From NCBI RefSeq assembly GCF_008520305.1, contig NZ_ML703268.1, positions 259,526 to 323,525 of the forward strand: a stretch of DNA of 64,000 bases, read 5' to 3'. The translations under genes were made by a program, and so were the position numbers. The notes beneath the pieces are model-generated. The model made no database searches. It was given only the letters and a program-made list of their open reading frames with translations, and had not been told where the DNA came from. This stretch comes from Mesorhizobium sp. SARCC-RB16n (GTDB taxonomy: Bacteria > Pseudomonadota > Alphaproteobacteria > Rhizobiales > Rhizobiaceae). Positions 34,351 through 43,321 of this stretch are shown piece by piece (the first letter of the stretch is position 1; each line of letters starts with the position of its first letter).

Positions 34351-35010
34351 ATGACCGGCGCCAATATCGAAAATGGCCCGTTGACACTGGATCTGGCCTT
34401 TCCTTATCGTCTCCTCGGCGCCGGCAAAGGGCGCCGTGAATGCCTGTTCCTGCTGCATGGATCGGGTGTCGACGAGACAAGCATGGTGCCGCTGGCGAAG
34501 CGCATTGCACCCGACGCCGTCCTGATTGCGGTGCGTGGCCGCATCGCGCAGGAGGACGGTTTTCGCTGGTTCGAGCGAATCACCCCGACCACTTTCGAGC
34601 AGACAAGCATCCACTCGGAGACAGCTGCCTTCGCGGCATTCGCGAGCAAAGCCGCCGGGCGCCATGGGCTTGATCTCGATCACGCAACATTCCTCGGCTA
34701 TTCGAACGGCGCCAATCTGGTTTCGAGCCTGATGCTGCTCCATCCCGGCATTGTCCGCAGGGCGGCGCTGTTGAGGGCAATGCCGGTGCTCGACAAGGTC
34801 CCGGCGACGGACCTTGCGGGAACACGGACGCTCATCATTGCCGGAGCCGCCGACGAGACCTATGGGCCTTTCGCGCCGGCGCTGGTGACGCTGCTCAGCC
34901 GGCACGGCACAGAGATAGACGCCCGGATTGTACCATCGGGCCACGAAATCGGCGACCCGGACGCCGCCATCGTCAGGTACTGGCTGGCGGGATCGGGCGT
35001 CGTGACGTAG
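34351..35010 (+). CDS. Carboxylesterase/phospholipase-type alpha/beta hydrolase
   Basis: Serine hydrolase of 219 residues of the phospholipase/carboxylesterase group. Nucleophile elbow GYSNG with S118, likely acid D168 (GAADETYG) and H198 (PSGHEIG). The oxyanion segment is LLHGSG at 34-39. No signal peptide, so probably cytoplasmic. The family cleaves acyl or thioester bonds; substrate unknown. Divergent from opgC, with about 195 bases between. Confidence 0.88.
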   Translation: MTGANIENGPLTLDLAFPYRLLGAGKGRRECLFLLHGSGVDETSMVPLAKRIAPDAVLIAVRGRIAQEDGFRWFERITPTTFEQTSIHSETAAFAAFASKAAGRHGLDLDHATFLGYSNGANLVSSLMLLHPGIVRRAALLRAMPVLDKVPATDLAGTRTLIIAGAADETYGPFAPALVTLLSRHGTEIDARIVPSGHEIGDPDAAIVRYWLAGSGVVT

Positions 35011-35238
35011 GCAGACCGGCCTCTTTGCCGGAAGGCGCAAACCTCTACGTCCTGTTCCCTGCTTGCTCGCGCCGGCCCGTATCGCTGCAAGCGGCAGCCG
35101 GATAGGATACACCGGTTGCTCGGGTCGGGACGCAGCGATTCACCAACAAAACGGCCCGGCTCTTCCATTGTCCACAGCGGCGACATATCACTGTTACAGA
35201 TTGGCTATCGAGATACTGTTCACTGAGGGGACGTGTGC

Positions 35239-36318
35239 ATGGCCGACAAGAACAGCATCACTCTGCTCGACGACACTTCGACATTGCCGGCAATCGTTGC
35301 CGATCCGTCCGACATCGCCAGAATCGAAAGTACGATCGACGTCAGGGACCGTGCCGGCATTTCGGTCTATGGCGACCGCGCCCAGCAGGCCGTCAGCGAC
35401 TATGCCGACAAGATCCTGGGCCAGTTGCGCAACCGCGATCTCGGCGACACCGGTGATCTCCTGACCGACATCATCATGAAGGCCAAAAATCTCGATCCGG
35501 CCTCGCTGAAGGACCAGGGTTTTCTCAGCGGCCTGTTCTCTTCGTTCAAGGCGCGGCTCGAACGCTTCAAGGAAAAATACGAGGACGTAGCGGGACAGAT
35601 CGACCGCATCGGTCTCGAACTCGACCGCCACAAGGACACGCTGCGCCGCGATATTGCCGTGCTCGACGACCTGCATGAGCAGACAAAGGATTCCATTCTC
35701 AAGCTTGATGCCTATGTTCAGGCCGGCAAGAAATTCGTCGACGACTATCGCGCCAACGATTTGCCAAAGCTGAAGGCAGCGGCCGATTCGGCCGGCGGCG
35801 ATGTCGGCGGCACGCTGGAGGCGCAGACCTATCAAGACGCGGTACAGGCGCTCGATCGGCTGGAAAAGCGCGTCTTCTACCTGGTGCAGGCGCGCCAGCT
35901 CGGTATCCAGCAATTGCCGCAGATCCGCATCGTCCAGTCCGGCGACGAGACGCTGATCGAGAATTTGCAGGCGACATCGGCGCTGACCGTGCCTGCCTGG
36001 AAGCAGAAGATGGTCATTCTGCTTGGCCTGACCAACCAGAAGTCGGCGCTCGAACTGCAAAAGACGGTGACCGACGCCACCAACGAGATGATCCGCCAGA
36101 CCTCCAAGATGATGAAGGATCAGGCGATCTCGATCGAAGAGCAGGCGCAGCGTGGCATCGTCGATGTCGAAACGCTGGCGCAGGCCAATCGCGACCTCAT
36201 CGACACGGTGCAAGGCGTCCTGAAGGTCCAGCAGGAGGGCCGCCAGAAGCGGGCCGACGCCGAAAAGCAGATGGACCAGATGACGATCAATCTGAAGAAA
36301 GCGTTGACCCAGGCCTGA
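35239..36318 (+). CDS. TelA-family protein
   Basis: Soluble, almost wholly helical protein of 359 residues of the TelA (toxic anion resistance, KlaA/YceH) family. Typical stretches are RFKEKYEDVAGQIDRIGLELDRHKDTLRRDIAVLDDLHEQ and the C-terminal WKQKMVILLGLTNQKSALELQKTVTDATNEMI. The ATG at 35239 is eight bases after GAGGGG; a GTG six bases earlier is less likely. First of four closely packed plus-strand genes; TelA and XpaC are neighbours in Bacillus also. Molecular role is not settled. Confidence 0.9.
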   Translation: MADKNSITLLDDTSTLPAIVADPSDIARIESTIDVRDRAGISVYGDRAQQAVSDYADKILGQLRNRDLGDTGDLLTDIIMKAKNLDPASLKDQGFLSGLFSSFKARLERFKEKYEDVAGQIDRIGLELDRHKDTLRRDIAVLDDLHEQTKDSILKLDAYVQAGKKFVDDYRANDLPKLKAAADSAGGDVGGTLEAQTYQDAVQALDRLEKRVFYLVQARQLGIQQLPQIRIVQSGDETLIENLQATSALTVPAWKQKMVILLGLTNQKSALELQKTVTDATNEMIRQTSKMMKDQAISIEEQAQRGIVDVETLAQANRDLIDTVQGVLKVQQEGRQKRADAEKQMDQMTINLKKALTQA

Positions 36319-36329
36319 TCGGAACCGCC

Positions 36330-37901
36330 ATGCCGAAGACGCTGACGTCCGTTCTGCTGCTCGCCTTCACGGTGCTGCTAGCGGCCTGCAATTCGAGCCA
36401 TGTGAAATTCTCGATCGTCTCCGGTTCCGAAAACACGGTGCTGGAGCCGATCGCTCAGGAATTCTGCACCAAGCAGGGCGCGACCTGCACTATTTCCTAT
36501 CAGGGCTCGCTCGACATCGGCCTTGGCCTGCAGAAGCCCGGCGGTCTCGACCAGGACGCGGTCTGGCCGGCATCGAGCGTCTGGGTCGACCTGTTCGATA
36601 CCGGCCGCAAGGTGCGCAACCTGACCTCGATCGCGCAGATGCCGGTCATTCTGGGCGTGCGCAAATCCAAGGCCGTCGAACTCGGCTGGGTCGGCAAACC
36701 AGTGTTCATGAAGGACATCCTGGCCGCGGTGAAGGACGGCAAGCTCAAATTCCTGATGACCTCGGCGACGCAGTCCAATTCCGGCGCCAGCGCCTACCTT
36801 GCCATGCTGTCCAGCGCGCTTGGCGGCAAGGAAGTGATCGAGCCCGGCGATCTCGACAATCCGAGCGTGCGCGATACGGTCGGCACGCTGCTGCAAGGTG
36901 TCGAGCGCTCGTCAGGCTCGTCGGGCTGGCTCGCCGACCTCTATGTCGACAGCGCCGGCAAGGGCACCGTCTATGACGCGATGTGGAACTACGAAGCGAC
37001 GCTGAAGGAGACCAACGACAAGCTCAAGCAAATGGGCAACGAGCCGCTCTATGCCATCTATCCGGCCGACGGCGTCGCCGTCGGCGACTCGCCGCTCGGC
37101 TTCATCGACCACGGGCGCGGCGCCGATGTCGAGAAATTCTTCACCGACCTGCTCGCCTATCTGCAGACCGACGCGGTGCGCAAGCGCATTGCCGATACCG
37201 GCCGGCGGCTGCCGCTCGGCGGCGCGGCCATCCAGGCGACCGCCGAGCCGGATTGGAACTTCGATCCAAGCAAGCTGGTGACGTCGATCCGCATGCCGGA
37301 GCCCGCGGTGATCCGCAAGGCGCTCGACCTCTACCAGGAGGCGCTGCGCAAGCCGTCGCTGACGGCGCTGTGCTTCGACTTCTCCGGTTCGATGGAGGAC
37401 AAGGGGGAGCAACAGTTGCAGGCGGCGGCGCAATTCCTGTTCACGCCGGAAAAGGCGAGCGAAGTGCTGGTGCAGTGGACGCCGTCCGATCGCATCTTCG
37501 TGCTGCCTTTCGACGCCGTCGTGCGCGACACATTTCAGGCAAGCGGCGACGCAGCGGGCCAGAGTGAGTTGCTGGCGGACGTTGCCCAGCAGCGCGCCGG
37601 CGGCGGCACCGACATGTACGCCTGCGCCGACCAGGCCCTGCAGAAGATCGTCGCCACGGCGGATCTTTCGAAATACCTGCCGGCCATCGTCATCATGACT
37701 GACGGCCGCACCGATGGCGGCGCTGACCTGTTTCTCGCTCACTGGCGCGACGCCCCCGTGCACGTGCCGGTCTTCGGCGTCACCTTCGGCGATGCGGATA
37801 AGAGCCAGCTCGATAGCCTCGCAAAGGCGACCTCGGCGCGGGTCTTCGACGGCAGCGGCGACCTGGCCGGCGCCTTCCGCGCCGCGCGCGGCTACAATTA
37901 G
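36330..37901 (+). CDS. Lipoprotein with solute-binding and VWA domains
   Basis: Protein of 523 residues. A lipobox LAAC (17-20) marks a lipoprotein. Residues about 25-330 resemble an extracellular solute-binding protein (SGSENTVLEPIAQEF, then VILGVRKSKAVELGW and SNSGASAYLAM). The last 190 residues are a von Willebrand A domain with a full metal site DFSGS (D350, S352, S354) and IVIMTDGRTDGG later. This fusion is unusual: it suggests a surface-bound binder that presents a metal-dependent protein interaction site in the periplasm. Starts 11 bases after telA. Confidence 0.85.
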   Translation: MPKTLTSVLLLAFTVLLAACNSSHVKFSIVSGSENTVLEPIAQEFCTKQGATCTISYQGSLDIGLGLQKPGGLDQDAVWPASSVWVDLFDTGRKVRNLTSIAQMPVILGVRKSKAVELGWVGKPVFMKDILAAVKDGKLKFLMTSATQSNSGASAYLAMLSSALGGKEVIEPGDLDNPSVRDTVGTLLQGVERSSGSSGWLADLYVDSAGKGTVYDAMWNYEATLKETNDKLKQMGNEPLYAIYPADGVAVGDSPLGFIDHGRGADVEKFFTDLLAYLQTDAVRKRIADTGRRLPLGGAAIQATAEPDWNFDPSKLVTSIRMPEPAVIRKALDLYQEALRKPSLTALCFDFSGSMEDKGEQQLQAAAQFLFTPEKASEVLVQWTPSDRIFVLPFDAVVRDTFQASGDAAGQSELLADVAQQRAGGGTDMYACADQALQKIVATADLSKYLPAIVIMTDGRTDGGADLFLAHWRDAPVHVPVFGVTFGDADKSQLDSLAKATSARVFDGSGDLAGAFRAARGYN

Positions 37902-37912
37902 AGCCTGCCGGG

Positions 37913-38527
37913 ATGCGTGGCTTCGGCAATGACTGGAACTGGATCGTGGCAGGCGCCGTCTCGGCGGCGCTGCTCCTTGGGCTGAGCTTCTACACCCATT
38001 TCCCGTTTCTGGTGTCGGCGATCATCGCCGCCCTTGTCTTTGCCGGGCTGGTGTTCGTTCTGGCGCCGCGCCAGCTGTTCGAAGGGCTCGATCTCAGCTC
38101 GATAAGCGGCAGCCGCGTCGCGTTCGCGCGCGAACTGCTGGCGCAGGCGCAGCCGGCCGCGGACCGGCTTTCCGCAGCGGCCGGATCGATCGCCGACAAG
38201 GACATGAAGGCCAAGGTGAAGAACCTGTCCGACATCGCCGCCGACGTGATTTCCAAAGTCGAGACGAAACCGGAAACCGCGCCCTCGGTGCGGCGTTTCC
38301 TCACCTACTACGTGCCGCAGGCGGCGGAAGTGGCGGAAGGTTATGCGACGCTGGCCAACCGGCGCGCGCCGAGCCAGGCAAGGCTTGCCAATGTCGGCGC
38401 GGTGATCACCAAACTGCAGGATGCTTTCGCGCATTACGCCGACAGCCTGGCCGATAGCGAACTCGGCACGCTCGACGTCGACCTGCGACTCATTCAGGAG
38501 TCGCTGAAAGAGGATATCGGACGCTGA
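37913..38527 (+). CDS. XpaC-like membrane protein
   Basis: Protein of 204 residues: two hydrophobic helices at about 12-50, then a soluble, mostly helical cytoplasmic-type domain. Arrangement and ending (LDVDLRLIQESLKEDIG) fit the XpaC family (5-bromo-4-chloroindolyl phosphate hydrolysis), which often neighbours telA. It lies 11 bases after the VWA lipoprotein gene and overlaps the next gene by one base. Likely a membrane anchor for the TelA-like protein; that is inference. Confidence 0.75.
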   Translation: MRGFGNDWNWIVAGAVSAALLLGLSFYTHFPFLVSAIIAALVFAGLVFVLAPRQLFEGLDLSSISGSRVAFARELLAQAQPAADRLSAAAGSIADKDMKAKVKNLSDIAADVISKVETKPETAPSVRRFLTYYVPQAAEVAEGYATLANRRAPSQARLANVGAVITKLQDAFAHYADSLADSELGTLDVDLRLIQESLKEDIGR

Positions 38528-39636
38528 TGGCCATTTCGCGCCGCGCTTTCGGACTGGGTCTGCTGGGCGCCGCCGCTGCCGGCACCGGCGGCTATCTGAC
38601 GCTGAAGGATCGTCCCGAGTTCCGTGGCTATCTCGGCAACAGGGCGCATCTGTTCGGTTTCATCGGCGGCGAGAAGCAGGCTTTCCTCGCCGATCCCGAT
38701 GTCGTTCATGCGCTCGGTGGCTATGGGCTTGAGCTTGACGCACGTGTCGCCGGTTCGGTGGAGATGGTACGCGAGCCGGCACTGCTTACCCAGAAGCCGC
38801 AATTCCTGTGGCCCTCCTCGTCGATCATGGTCGACCTTGCGCGCAAAAATGGCGTCTCGATCCGCAACGACCAGGTGGTGCTGAACTCGCCGATCGTCGT
38901 CTACACCTGGGGGCCGGTGGTCGAAGGGTTGAAGAAAAGCGCCCTGGTCACGGTCGCCGCCAAGGGCGGTTACAACCAGCTCGACCTCAAGGCCTTGCTC
39001 GATGCCATCCTGGCCGGCAAGAACTGGTCCGACCTCGGCATCGACGAACTTTACGGCCGGGCGCGCATCGTCTCGACCGATCCCGACCGATCCAATTCCG
39101 GTTTCATGTTCGCGGGCCTGGTGCTCAGCCTGATGAGCGGCGATGTGGCGACGCAGGAACTGCTTGCCCAGCATGGCGACCAAGCCAAGGCGATCTTCCG
39201 CGGCATGGGCCTGAAGTCGTCATCATCGGGAAAACTGTTCGACCAATATATCGCCGGTGGTCTGGGCGCCGAGCCGATGGTGGTGGGTTATGAGAACCAG
39301 CTGGTGGAATGGGCGCTCGCCGATCCCGCACGCTGGCAAAGGGTCCAGGCCGGCATGGGCGCCAAGCCCGAGATCCTCTACCCCAGGCCCACGGTCTACT
39401 CGGCACATCCGCTGATTGTCATCGATCCGTCGGTCGACGGGTTGCTGGAAGCGCTGACCAGCCCGAAGCTGCAGGAACTAGCCTGGTCGAAACACGGATT
39501 CCGCGGGCCGCTCGGCACCGTCACCGGCGGCGCCGATGCCGCGATCGCCGGTGTGCGGCCGGCGGAAATCGAAGCGGTGCTGCCGATGCCGTCAGCCGAC
39601 GTGATGCTGGCTTTGCTTGCCCAGTTGGAAGGCTGA
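38527..39636 (+). CDS. Exported solute-binding-like protein of the TelA/VWA operon
   Basis: Protein of 369 residues with an N-terminal export signal (SRRAFGLGLLGAAAAGTGGYL; twin-arginine-like). The body shows binding-protein features similar to the first domain of the VWA lipoprotein: PQFLWPSSSIMVDLARKNG, SPIVVYTWGPVVEGLK, RSNSGFMFAGLVLS, MVVGYENQLVEWAL. No VWA domain. It seems to be a paralogue of that domain. The stop/start overlap TGATG with the XpaC gene shows it belongs to the operon. Ligand unknown. Confidence 0.75.
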   Translation: MAISRRAFGLGLLGAAAAGTGGYLTLKDRPEFRGYLGNRAHLFGFIGGEKQAFLADPDVVHALGGYGLELDARVAGSVEMVREPALLTQKPQFLWPSSSIMVDLARKNGVSIRNDQVVLNSPIVVYTWGPVVEGLKKSALVTVAAKGGYNQLDLKALLDAILAGKNWSDLGIDELYGRARIVSTDPDRSNSGFMFAGLVLSLMSGDVATQELLAQHGDQAKAIFRGMGLKSSSSGKLFDQYIAGGLGAEPMVVGYENQLVEWALADPARWQRVQAGMGAKPEILYPRPTVYSAHPLIVIDPSVDGLLEALTSPKLQELAWSKHGFRGPLGTVTGGADAAIAGVRPAEIEAVLPMPSADVMLALLAQLEG

Positions 39637-39689
39637 GCACGCGTCGAACCGAGTTCGACTTCGTCGCTTGCGAACATGCGCCTGAGGCG

Positions 39690-40727
39690 TCAGCGCGATA
39701 CCGATGCGCTGTTCGCGGACAGGCCTGCCTCGCGCCATTGCGCCGGAGATGCCCCCAGGCAGCGGTGGAATGCCCGGCTGAAAGCTTCCTCGGAGCCGTA
39801 GCCGCAACGCTCGGCCACCGACAGCAGCTTCAGGCTGGTGTCGCGCAGCAGATCGGCGGCCAGTTGCATGCGCCATTCGGTCAGGTAACGCATCGGCGAC
39901 TGGCCAAGCAGATTGCGGAACCGCTCGTCCAGCACCGACCGCGACGTGGCGGCGCGTCTCGCCAGCTCTTCATTGCTCCATTTGCGGCTGGGCTCGGAGT
40001 GGAGCAGGCCCAATGCACGGCCGAGCACAGGATCGCTGACCGCGGCCAGCCATCCCGAATCCGAAGCTTTCTGTTCGGAATAGAGCCGCAGGGCTTCGAC
40101 GAAAAGCAACTCCGGCAGCCGCGCCATCAGCAGCCGGCTTCCTTGGCGAGCGTTCGCGCTTTCATCCAGCGCATAGGTGAAGCAGGCCTGCATCCATTCG
40201 GTGAGCGCACCCGGACGCGGCCGGACAGCGAAGACGGCGGGCAGGCGCTGCATGAAGACATTGAAAAGAAGCTGATCGCAGGTCAGGTAGCCGCAGACGA
40301 CGCGGGCCGCTTCGCCGCCGCCGTCGATGCGAACCACCGGCAGGCTTTGCCATGGCGGCGGCGGGACGAGATCGGCGGCGTGCACGGCTCCAACGAGCGC
40401 GGGATTGCCCATCAGGTGCCGGTCGCCATGCGGAAGCACGATGAGGTCCCCGGCGCCGGCCTCGACATGGACGCCGCGGGCGCTGATCTGGAAATGCCCC
40501 TCCTGGACAATATGGAACAGAATCAGCCGCTTCGATCCGACCGCCAGCAGCTTGGCCATGTCGGCTGCTTCCGGCGAATCCAGCGCCCAGGGCGCGCGAT
40601 ACTCTCCCATCAGGAAGATCGAACCCGAAAGCCGAACCTGCGACAGCACATCAAGCAACAGGTCTTGCCTGGGTTCGGGTTGGCCCTCTGCCGGTCGTTC
40701 GATCAGTCTGCCCGGTGTTTCGATCAT
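39690..40727 (-). CDS. AraC-family regulator with cupin domain
   Basis: Regulator of 345 residues. The N-terminal part (about 30-180) looks like an AraC cupin (LILFHIVQEGHFQISARG, LIVLPHGDRHLMG). The C-terminal 100 residues hold the double HTH (SNEELARRAATSRSVLDERFRNLLGQSPMRYLTEWRMQLAADLL ... VAERCGYGSEEAFSRAFHRCLGASPAQWR). Divergent from the small DUF4242 gene with about 105 bases between, so it may control it. Effector unknown. Confidence 0.92.
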   Translation of the reverse strand: MIETPGRLIERPAEGQPEPRQDLLLDVLSQVRLSGSIFLMGEYRAPWALDSPEAADMAKLLAVGSKRLILFHIVQEGHFQISARGVHVEAGAGDLIVLPHGDRHLMGNPALVGAVHAADLVPPPPWQSLPVVRIDGGGEAARVVCGYLTCDQLLFNVFMQRLPAVFAVRPRPGALTEWMQACFTYALDESANARQGSRLLMARLPELLFVEALRLYSEQKASDSGWLAAVSDPVLGRALGLLHSEPSRKWSNEELARRAATSRSVLDERFRNLLGQSPMRYLTEWRMQLAADLLRDTSLKLLSVAERCGYGSEEAFSRAFHRCLGASPAQWREAGLSANSASVSR

Positions 40728-40833
40728 GGCTTGCCACGATTTTTCGACGGAAGCTCTCTGTCGTCGAAGCGCTGCTCAAGCATCGCGCCAACGGACGACC
40801 ACGTCAATGATGGCTGGTCGACAGGAGGAATTC

Positions 40834-41106
40834 ATGCCCAAATTCGTGATCGAACGCGATATGCCGGCCGTCGGAAAGCTTTCAGCCTCTGAATTGCGAG
40901 GCGCAGCACAAAAATCATGCGATACGCTCGACGCGCTTGGCCCCAAAATCCAGTGGATCCAAAGCTATGTGACCGACGACAGGATCTACTGCGTCTACTA
41001 CGCGGCGAACGAAGGATTGGTTCGCCAGCACGCGGAGAGGTCCGGGTTTCCGGCCGACCGGATTTCGCAGGTCCGCAACGTTATCGAGCCGGCGACCGCC
41101 GAATAG
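40834..41106 (+). CDS. DUF4242 family protein
   Basis: Small protein of 90 residues: MPKFVIERDMPAVGKLSASE at the start and IQWIQSYVTDDRIYCVYYAANEGLVRQHAERSGFPADRI after it, typical of DUF4242 (a ferredoxin-like fold; some members bind nickel). Very good ribosome site AGGAGG five bases upstream. Divergent from an AraC regulator. Function unknown. Confidence 0.85.
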   Translation: MPKFVIERDMPAVGKLSASELRGAAQKSCDTLDALGPKIQWIQSYVTDDRIYCVYYAANEGLVRQHAERSGFPADRISQVRNVIEPATAE

Positions 41107-41117
41107 CCGTCGCGCCC

Positions 41118-42506
41118 CTACCCGCGCCCCATCCTGTTCCAGGCGTCGAGGCCTGCGATCTTGTAGGCCTCGGCCAGGGTTGGGTAGTTGAAGGTATTGT
41201 TGACGAAGAAGTCGACCGTCCCGCCGAGGTTGATCACCGCCTGGCCAATGTGAATGAGTTCGGTGGCGCCCTCGCCGACGATATGCGCGCCGAGCAGGCG
41301 TCGCGTCTCGATCGAGAACAACAGCTTCAGGAAGCCGGTGTCGACGCCCATGATGTGGCCGCGCGACGTCTCGCGGAAGCGCGCGACGCCAACCTCATAG
41401 GCACCGCCGCTTTGGCGCACCTGTTCCTCGGACTGGCCGACCGTCGAGATCTCCGGCACCGCATAGATGCCGTAGGGAAAGGTCTCCGGCGGCGCCGGCA
41501 AGGTCACGCCAAAGGCATGACAGGCGGCCACCCTGCCCTGCTCCATTGACGTGGAGGCGAGGCTCGGAAAGCCGATGACGTCGCCCGCGGCATAGATATT
41601 GGGCACGCTGGTCTGGAAGGTCTGCGGATCGACCTTGATGCGGCCCCTTGAGTCGGCTTCGATCCCGACCACGTCGAGGCCGAGGCTGCCGATATTGCCG
41701 GTGCGGCCGGCGGCGTAGAGCACGACCTCGGAGCGGATCGTGCGGCCATCGGCCAGTTCCACCTCCGCGGTTTCCGGCTTGGAGCGGATTTCCTTGACCG
41801 CGCTGCCCAGCCTTATCGTCATGCCGCGGTCGCGCATCTGGTGGATGAAATCGTCGACGATCTCGCGGTCGACGAAATCGAGGATGGAGTTGCGCGGCTC
41901 GACCAGCGTCACCGGTACGTCGAGCGCGGAAAAGATCGTGGCGTATTCGACGCCGATGACGCCGGCGCCGATAACCGTCAGTGTGCGCGGCAGGCGGTGG
42001 AGTTCAAGCATCTCGTCGCTGTCGAAGACACGGGTCTTGTCGAACGGCACCTCGCCCGGCCGATGCGGTCTGGTGCCGACCGCGATCAGCGCATTGGCGA
42101 AGCCGACTTCGCTGTAGTCGCCATTGTCCGATGTCAGGCTGACCTTGTTGGGGCCGAGAAATTTTACCGCCGCGCGCGCACTTTTGACCGTGTTGCGCAT
42201 GAACTGGTGTTGCAGCACCTCGACCTCATGGTCGAGCGTCTTGTGCAGGCGCTCGATCAGGTCGCCGACCGAGATATCCTGCTTGACCCGATAGCCGCGT
42301 CCATAAAAGCCGCGCTCGCGCCAGCCCGAGAGATTGAGCACCGTTTCGCGTAGCGTTTTCGAAGGAATGGTGCCAGTGTGCACCGAGACGCCGCCAAGAC
42401 GCCGGCCCCGGTCGACAACCAGCACCGATTTGCCGAGTTTGGCCGATTGCACCGCCGCGCGGCGGCCGGAGGGGCCGCTGCCGATGACCAGCATGTCGTA
42501 GTCCAT
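41118..42506 (-). CDS. sthA: Soluble pyridine nucleotide transhydrogenase
   Basis: FAD-dependent enzyme of 462 residues that moves electrons between NADH and NADP+. FAD site GSGPSGRRAA near residue 8, NAD(P) site VIGAGVIGVEYA, second FAD contact IYAAGDVIG, and the C-terminal dimer domain ending FNYPTLAEAYKIAGLDA. The segment that holds a redox disulfide in lipoamide dehydrogenase reads GGVSVHTGTIPSK: both cysteines are missing, more extreme than E. coli SthA, which keeps one. ATG at 42506 chosen by family length. Confidence 0.92.
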   Translation of the reverse strand: MDYDMLVIGSGPSGRRAAVQSAKLGKSVLVVDRGRRLGGVSVHTGTIPSKTLRETVLNLSGWRERGFYGRGYRVKQDISVGDLIERLHKTLDHEVEVLQHQFMRNTVKSARAAVKFLGPNKVSLTSDNGDYSEVGFANALIAVGTRPHRPGEVPFDKTRVFDSDEMLELHRLPRTLTVIGAGVIGVEYATIFSALDVPVTLVEPRNSILDFVDREIVDDFIHQMRDRGMTIRLGSAVKEIRSKPETAEVELADGRTIRSEVVLYAAGRTGNIGSLGLDVVGIEADSRGRIKVDPQTFQTSVPNIYAAGDVIGFPSLASTSMEQGRVAACHAFGVTLPAPPETFPYGIYAVPEISTVGQSEEQVRQSGGAYEVGVARFRETSRGHIMGVDTGFLKLLFSIETRRLLGAHIVGEGATELIHIGQAVINLGGTVDFFVNNTFNYPTLAEAYKIAGLDAWNRMGRG

Positions 42507-42711
42507 ATTGCCCCGTTCCCTCGGCGTCTTGTTGCGCCGCAGCAAGCTAACGCCATCCGCACCGCAAATTCAACCGGTTCAGGCCGTCAGCCTGTTCTGT
42601 CCTGCCCGGCGCGCGGCGGCGAAACGGCCCGATCTTGATTCCACCATGGGCCTTCACCATTTCTGATGAGGTGGGCGCAGGCTAAGCAGGCCCCTGTTAC
42701 GAGGAAATGAC

Positions 42712-43182
42712 ATGAACGCTCGCGTTCTCGACGGCGAAATCATCAACACCCGGATCGACGATGTCAGGGCTTATGAAGGCGTGCGCACAAGGCGCATCCT
42801 GGCCTGCGTGCTCGACTATATCATCGTCGCCCTGCTGACCATTCCGTTCGCCATCCTGGTATTCTTCCTCGGGCTTCTGACCCTCGGTCTTGGCTGGACG
42901 CTGTTCGGCGTCCTGGTGCCGGCAGTCGCCATCCTCTACATCTGGAACACTCTGGGCAGCGCCGACCAGGCCACCACGGGCATGAAGATGATGGGCATCC
43001 GCCTCGACCGTCTCGACGGCAGGCCGATCGACGGCCTCACCGCGGTGGTGCATTCCGTGCTGTTCTGGGCAGGCAACGTCATCCTGTCGCCGCTGGTCCT
43101 GCTGGTGACGCTGTTTTCGGACCGCAAGCGCACGTTGCACGATCTTTTGCTCGGCACGGTCGTCAGCCGTACTGGCCGCTAA
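42712..43182 (+). CDS. RDD family membrane protein
   Basis: Protein of 156 residues with an RDD domain: TRRILACVLDYIIVALLTIPF carries the Arg/Asp signature, TTGMKMMGIRLDRLDGRP the conserved segment before the last helices. About three membrane helices. GAGGAAATGAC precedes the ATG. It lies upstream of bpt on the same strand, an order seen in other alphaproteobacteria. Function not known. Confidence 0.87.
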   Translation: MNARVLDGEIINTRIDDVRAYEGVRTRRILACVLDYIIVALLTIPFAILVFFLGLLTLGLGWTLFGVLVPAVAILYIWNTLGSADQATTGMKMMGIRLDRLDGRPIDGLTAVVHSVLFWAGNVILSPLVLLVTLFSDRKRTLHDLLLGTVVSRTGR

Positions 43183-43222
43183 AACCGGCCCTCGAGAGAA
43201 ACCACGGCTCTTTGAGCGCAAA

Positions 43223-43254
43223 TGTGAAGGTGTTCAGTCAACCACACCTTCACA
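43223..43254. repeat. Perfect 11-bp inverted repeat between the RDD gene and bpt
   Basis: TGTGAAGGTGT (43223-43233), ten-base loop, ACACCTTCACA (43244-43254). A run of five T follows only 13 bases later, so it might be a weak terminator for the RDD gene or an operator for bpt. Confidence 0.6.
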
Positions 43255-43321
43255 ATCCTGTTGAATTTTTCGCCGCCGGAGCCAAAGGTAGAGCGATTCG
43301 AAGGAGTGTTTCCAAGGCTCG

